Made by a program: the position numbers and the translations under genes. 64,000 nt of DNA from Ruminococcus sp. CAG:254 (GTDB lineage: Bacteria > Bacillota > Clostridia > Oscillospirales > Ruminococcaceae): the NCBI GenBank assembly GCA_000433635.1, contig HF997977.1, positions 139,135 through 203,134 on the forward strand, in the 5' to 3' direction. This document shows, piece after piece, positions 63,253-64,000 of this stretch (position 1 is the stretch's first letter; each line of letters opens with the position of its first letter). The notes below the pieces were generated by a model. It made no database searches and had not been told where the DNA came from. It saw nothing but the letters and a program-made list of their open reading frames with translations.

Positions 63253-63725
63253 AAACAATAAATGTAGTACTTATTTGTGAATCCTGTCGATATGTGCTGA
63301 TGAAATGATTTTCCTCTGTAGGAATGGATTTCCATTCTGTTTATGTAAGATTTGGTGTTCCTGATTTTAGTTACCAGCTGAATTTCATGCACCTCTTTCA
63401 TATGATTTTACACGACTTTATACAATAAAAAGAGAATTCAATTGATTAATAATTTTAGCAGTTCAATTGTATGTTTGCTTTTAAAAACATCGATATCAAT
63501 TGTGATTACAATGGTGTCACTTTTGGGTAACACGAACGCATGGATGCGATGACTTCATATGCTAAAGCAAACATTGCAGTAAAATTATGAATGGATATGC
63601 TTTTTCGATGAGAAAAATGCCATTCTAATTGCATTTTTAAGTGTAGTGAAATGAGTGTGTGCAAATTATGATTTACTTATCGGAATTTGCCCGCTTAATA
63701 TATTTATTGTAGCAGGAGGAAAAAA

Positions 63726-64000
63726 ATGGCACGTAATCCGTTTTTACCAAATAATGAAGAGAATCATTCAAATTCTCAGCAGTCAAGTGGAAAAATTGTA
63801 CTGAAACCAGCAGGAGTTGGGGCATATAAGGTCTGTGGGCCGGATGGTTTTGAATTTAGTTTTGATATTGTAGTGGATAATATTAAAATTATGGTATCAG
63901 GACTTTCAGAAAGTTCTGAAGGCTTGCAGGATGGTACAAATGAACAGACAGTACCGGGCTTTGGCACATCAACGCCATCAGCACCGGGTTTTGGTGCATC
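63726..64000 (+). CDS. Unrecognised protein with Pro-Gly-Phe-Gly repeats (3' partial)
   Basis: The first 91 codons of a gene cut by the window end. ATG 63726 stands behind a perfect AGGAGG. The protein starts MARNPFLPNNEENHSNSQQS, then a short beta-prone domain (IVLKPAGVGAYKVCGPDGFE, FSFDIVVDNIKIMVSG), and enters a low-complexity stretch with repeating PGFGTSTPSA/PGFGAS units. There is no signal peptide. I do not recognise the family; the repeats suggest a flexible linker before a further domain. Confidence 0.75.
   Translation, partial: MARNPFLPNNEENHSNSQQSSGKIVLKPAGVGAYKVCGPDGFEFSFDIVVDNIKIMVSGLSESSEGLQDGTNEQTVPGFGTSTPSAPGFGA

Larger units (their letters stand above)
62900..63725. other. 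AT-rich intergenic region
   Basis: 826 bases without a convincing gene. The left end holds the promoter of the dockerin gene. The centre (63000-63220) is very AT-rich with no open frame of note. A consensus plus-strand promoter at 63224 starts a 465-base untranslated stretch that contains small dyads (AGGAATGG-ATTT-CCATTCTG near 63319-63338) but nothing I recognise as a known RNA. Confidence 0.6.

Noticed and set aside
63216..63401. Minus-strand 61-codon open frame in the terminal AT-rich gap
   Set aside because: It overlaps a perfect plus-strand promoter and has no ribosome site; chance is likely.

Overview
The window looks like a chromosomal segment of a cellulolytic Ruminococcus-like member of the Oscillospiraceae (Bacillota). 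It holds the 3' end of a GH48 cellulase gene with a dockerin, two more dockerin-bearing secreted proteins, strong AGGAGG-type ribosome binding sites, many TTGACA-17-TATAAT promoters, a general ECF transporter module and the ruvCAB, uppP and class III fbp genes usual in this group. The species is inferred, not shown. I see no rRNA, tRNA, insertion sequence or CRISPR array.

Layout. 1-1250: 3' end of the GH48 gene. 1.4-13.3 kb: housekeeping and metabolism: a coiled-coil zinc-ribbon protein, a MATE exporter with a hairpin at the start of its transcript, NAD salvage genes plus hisC, a beta-glucosidase divergent from an AraC-type regulator, O-acetylhomoserine sulfhydrylase, cysteine desulfurase plus Fe-S scaffold, and an HD-domain protein. 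13.3-28.0 kb: a surface-polysaccharide locus built as two arms diverging from a promoter region at 21.6-22.1 kb. The left arm (minus strand) runs galactofuranosyltransferase-like GT, FrhB/pyruvyl-transferase fusion, UDP-galactopyranose mutase, a small protein, ABC exporter permease and ATPase. The right arm (plus strand) runs pyruvyl transferase, GT, pyruvyl-transferase/FrhB fusion. The two large fusions carry the same two modules in opposite order.

28.0-40.0 kb: an XRE regulator-tgt-dockerin protein operon, uppP, class III fructose-1,6-bisphosphatase, an amidohydrolase, a phenylacetate-CoA ligase/ACT pair, a K+/H+ antiporter and pheA. 40.0-55.1 kb: one long plus-strand gene train, ruvC-ruvA-ruvB-glmM-methyltransferase-ecfA1-ecfA2-ecfT-yfhO-truA-DUF5711-like-cvpA-clpE-like, closed by a strong terminator. 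55.1-58.5 kb: an accessory patch with a zinc-ribbon membrane protein, an aldo/keto reductase remnant and four small unknown genes. 58.5-64.0 kb: mgtE behind a long leader RNA with competing hairpins, a small Cys-rich protein, a dockerin protein with a TIM-barrel-like module and leucine-rich repeats, an 0.8 kb AT-rich gap with a consensus promoter, and the start of an unrecognised Pro/Gly-rich protein cut by the window end.

The strongest candidates for something undescribed are the permuted FrhB/pyruvyl-transferase fusions in the divergent locus and the mgtE leader RNA. Family assignments come from motifs read by eye; no database search was run.
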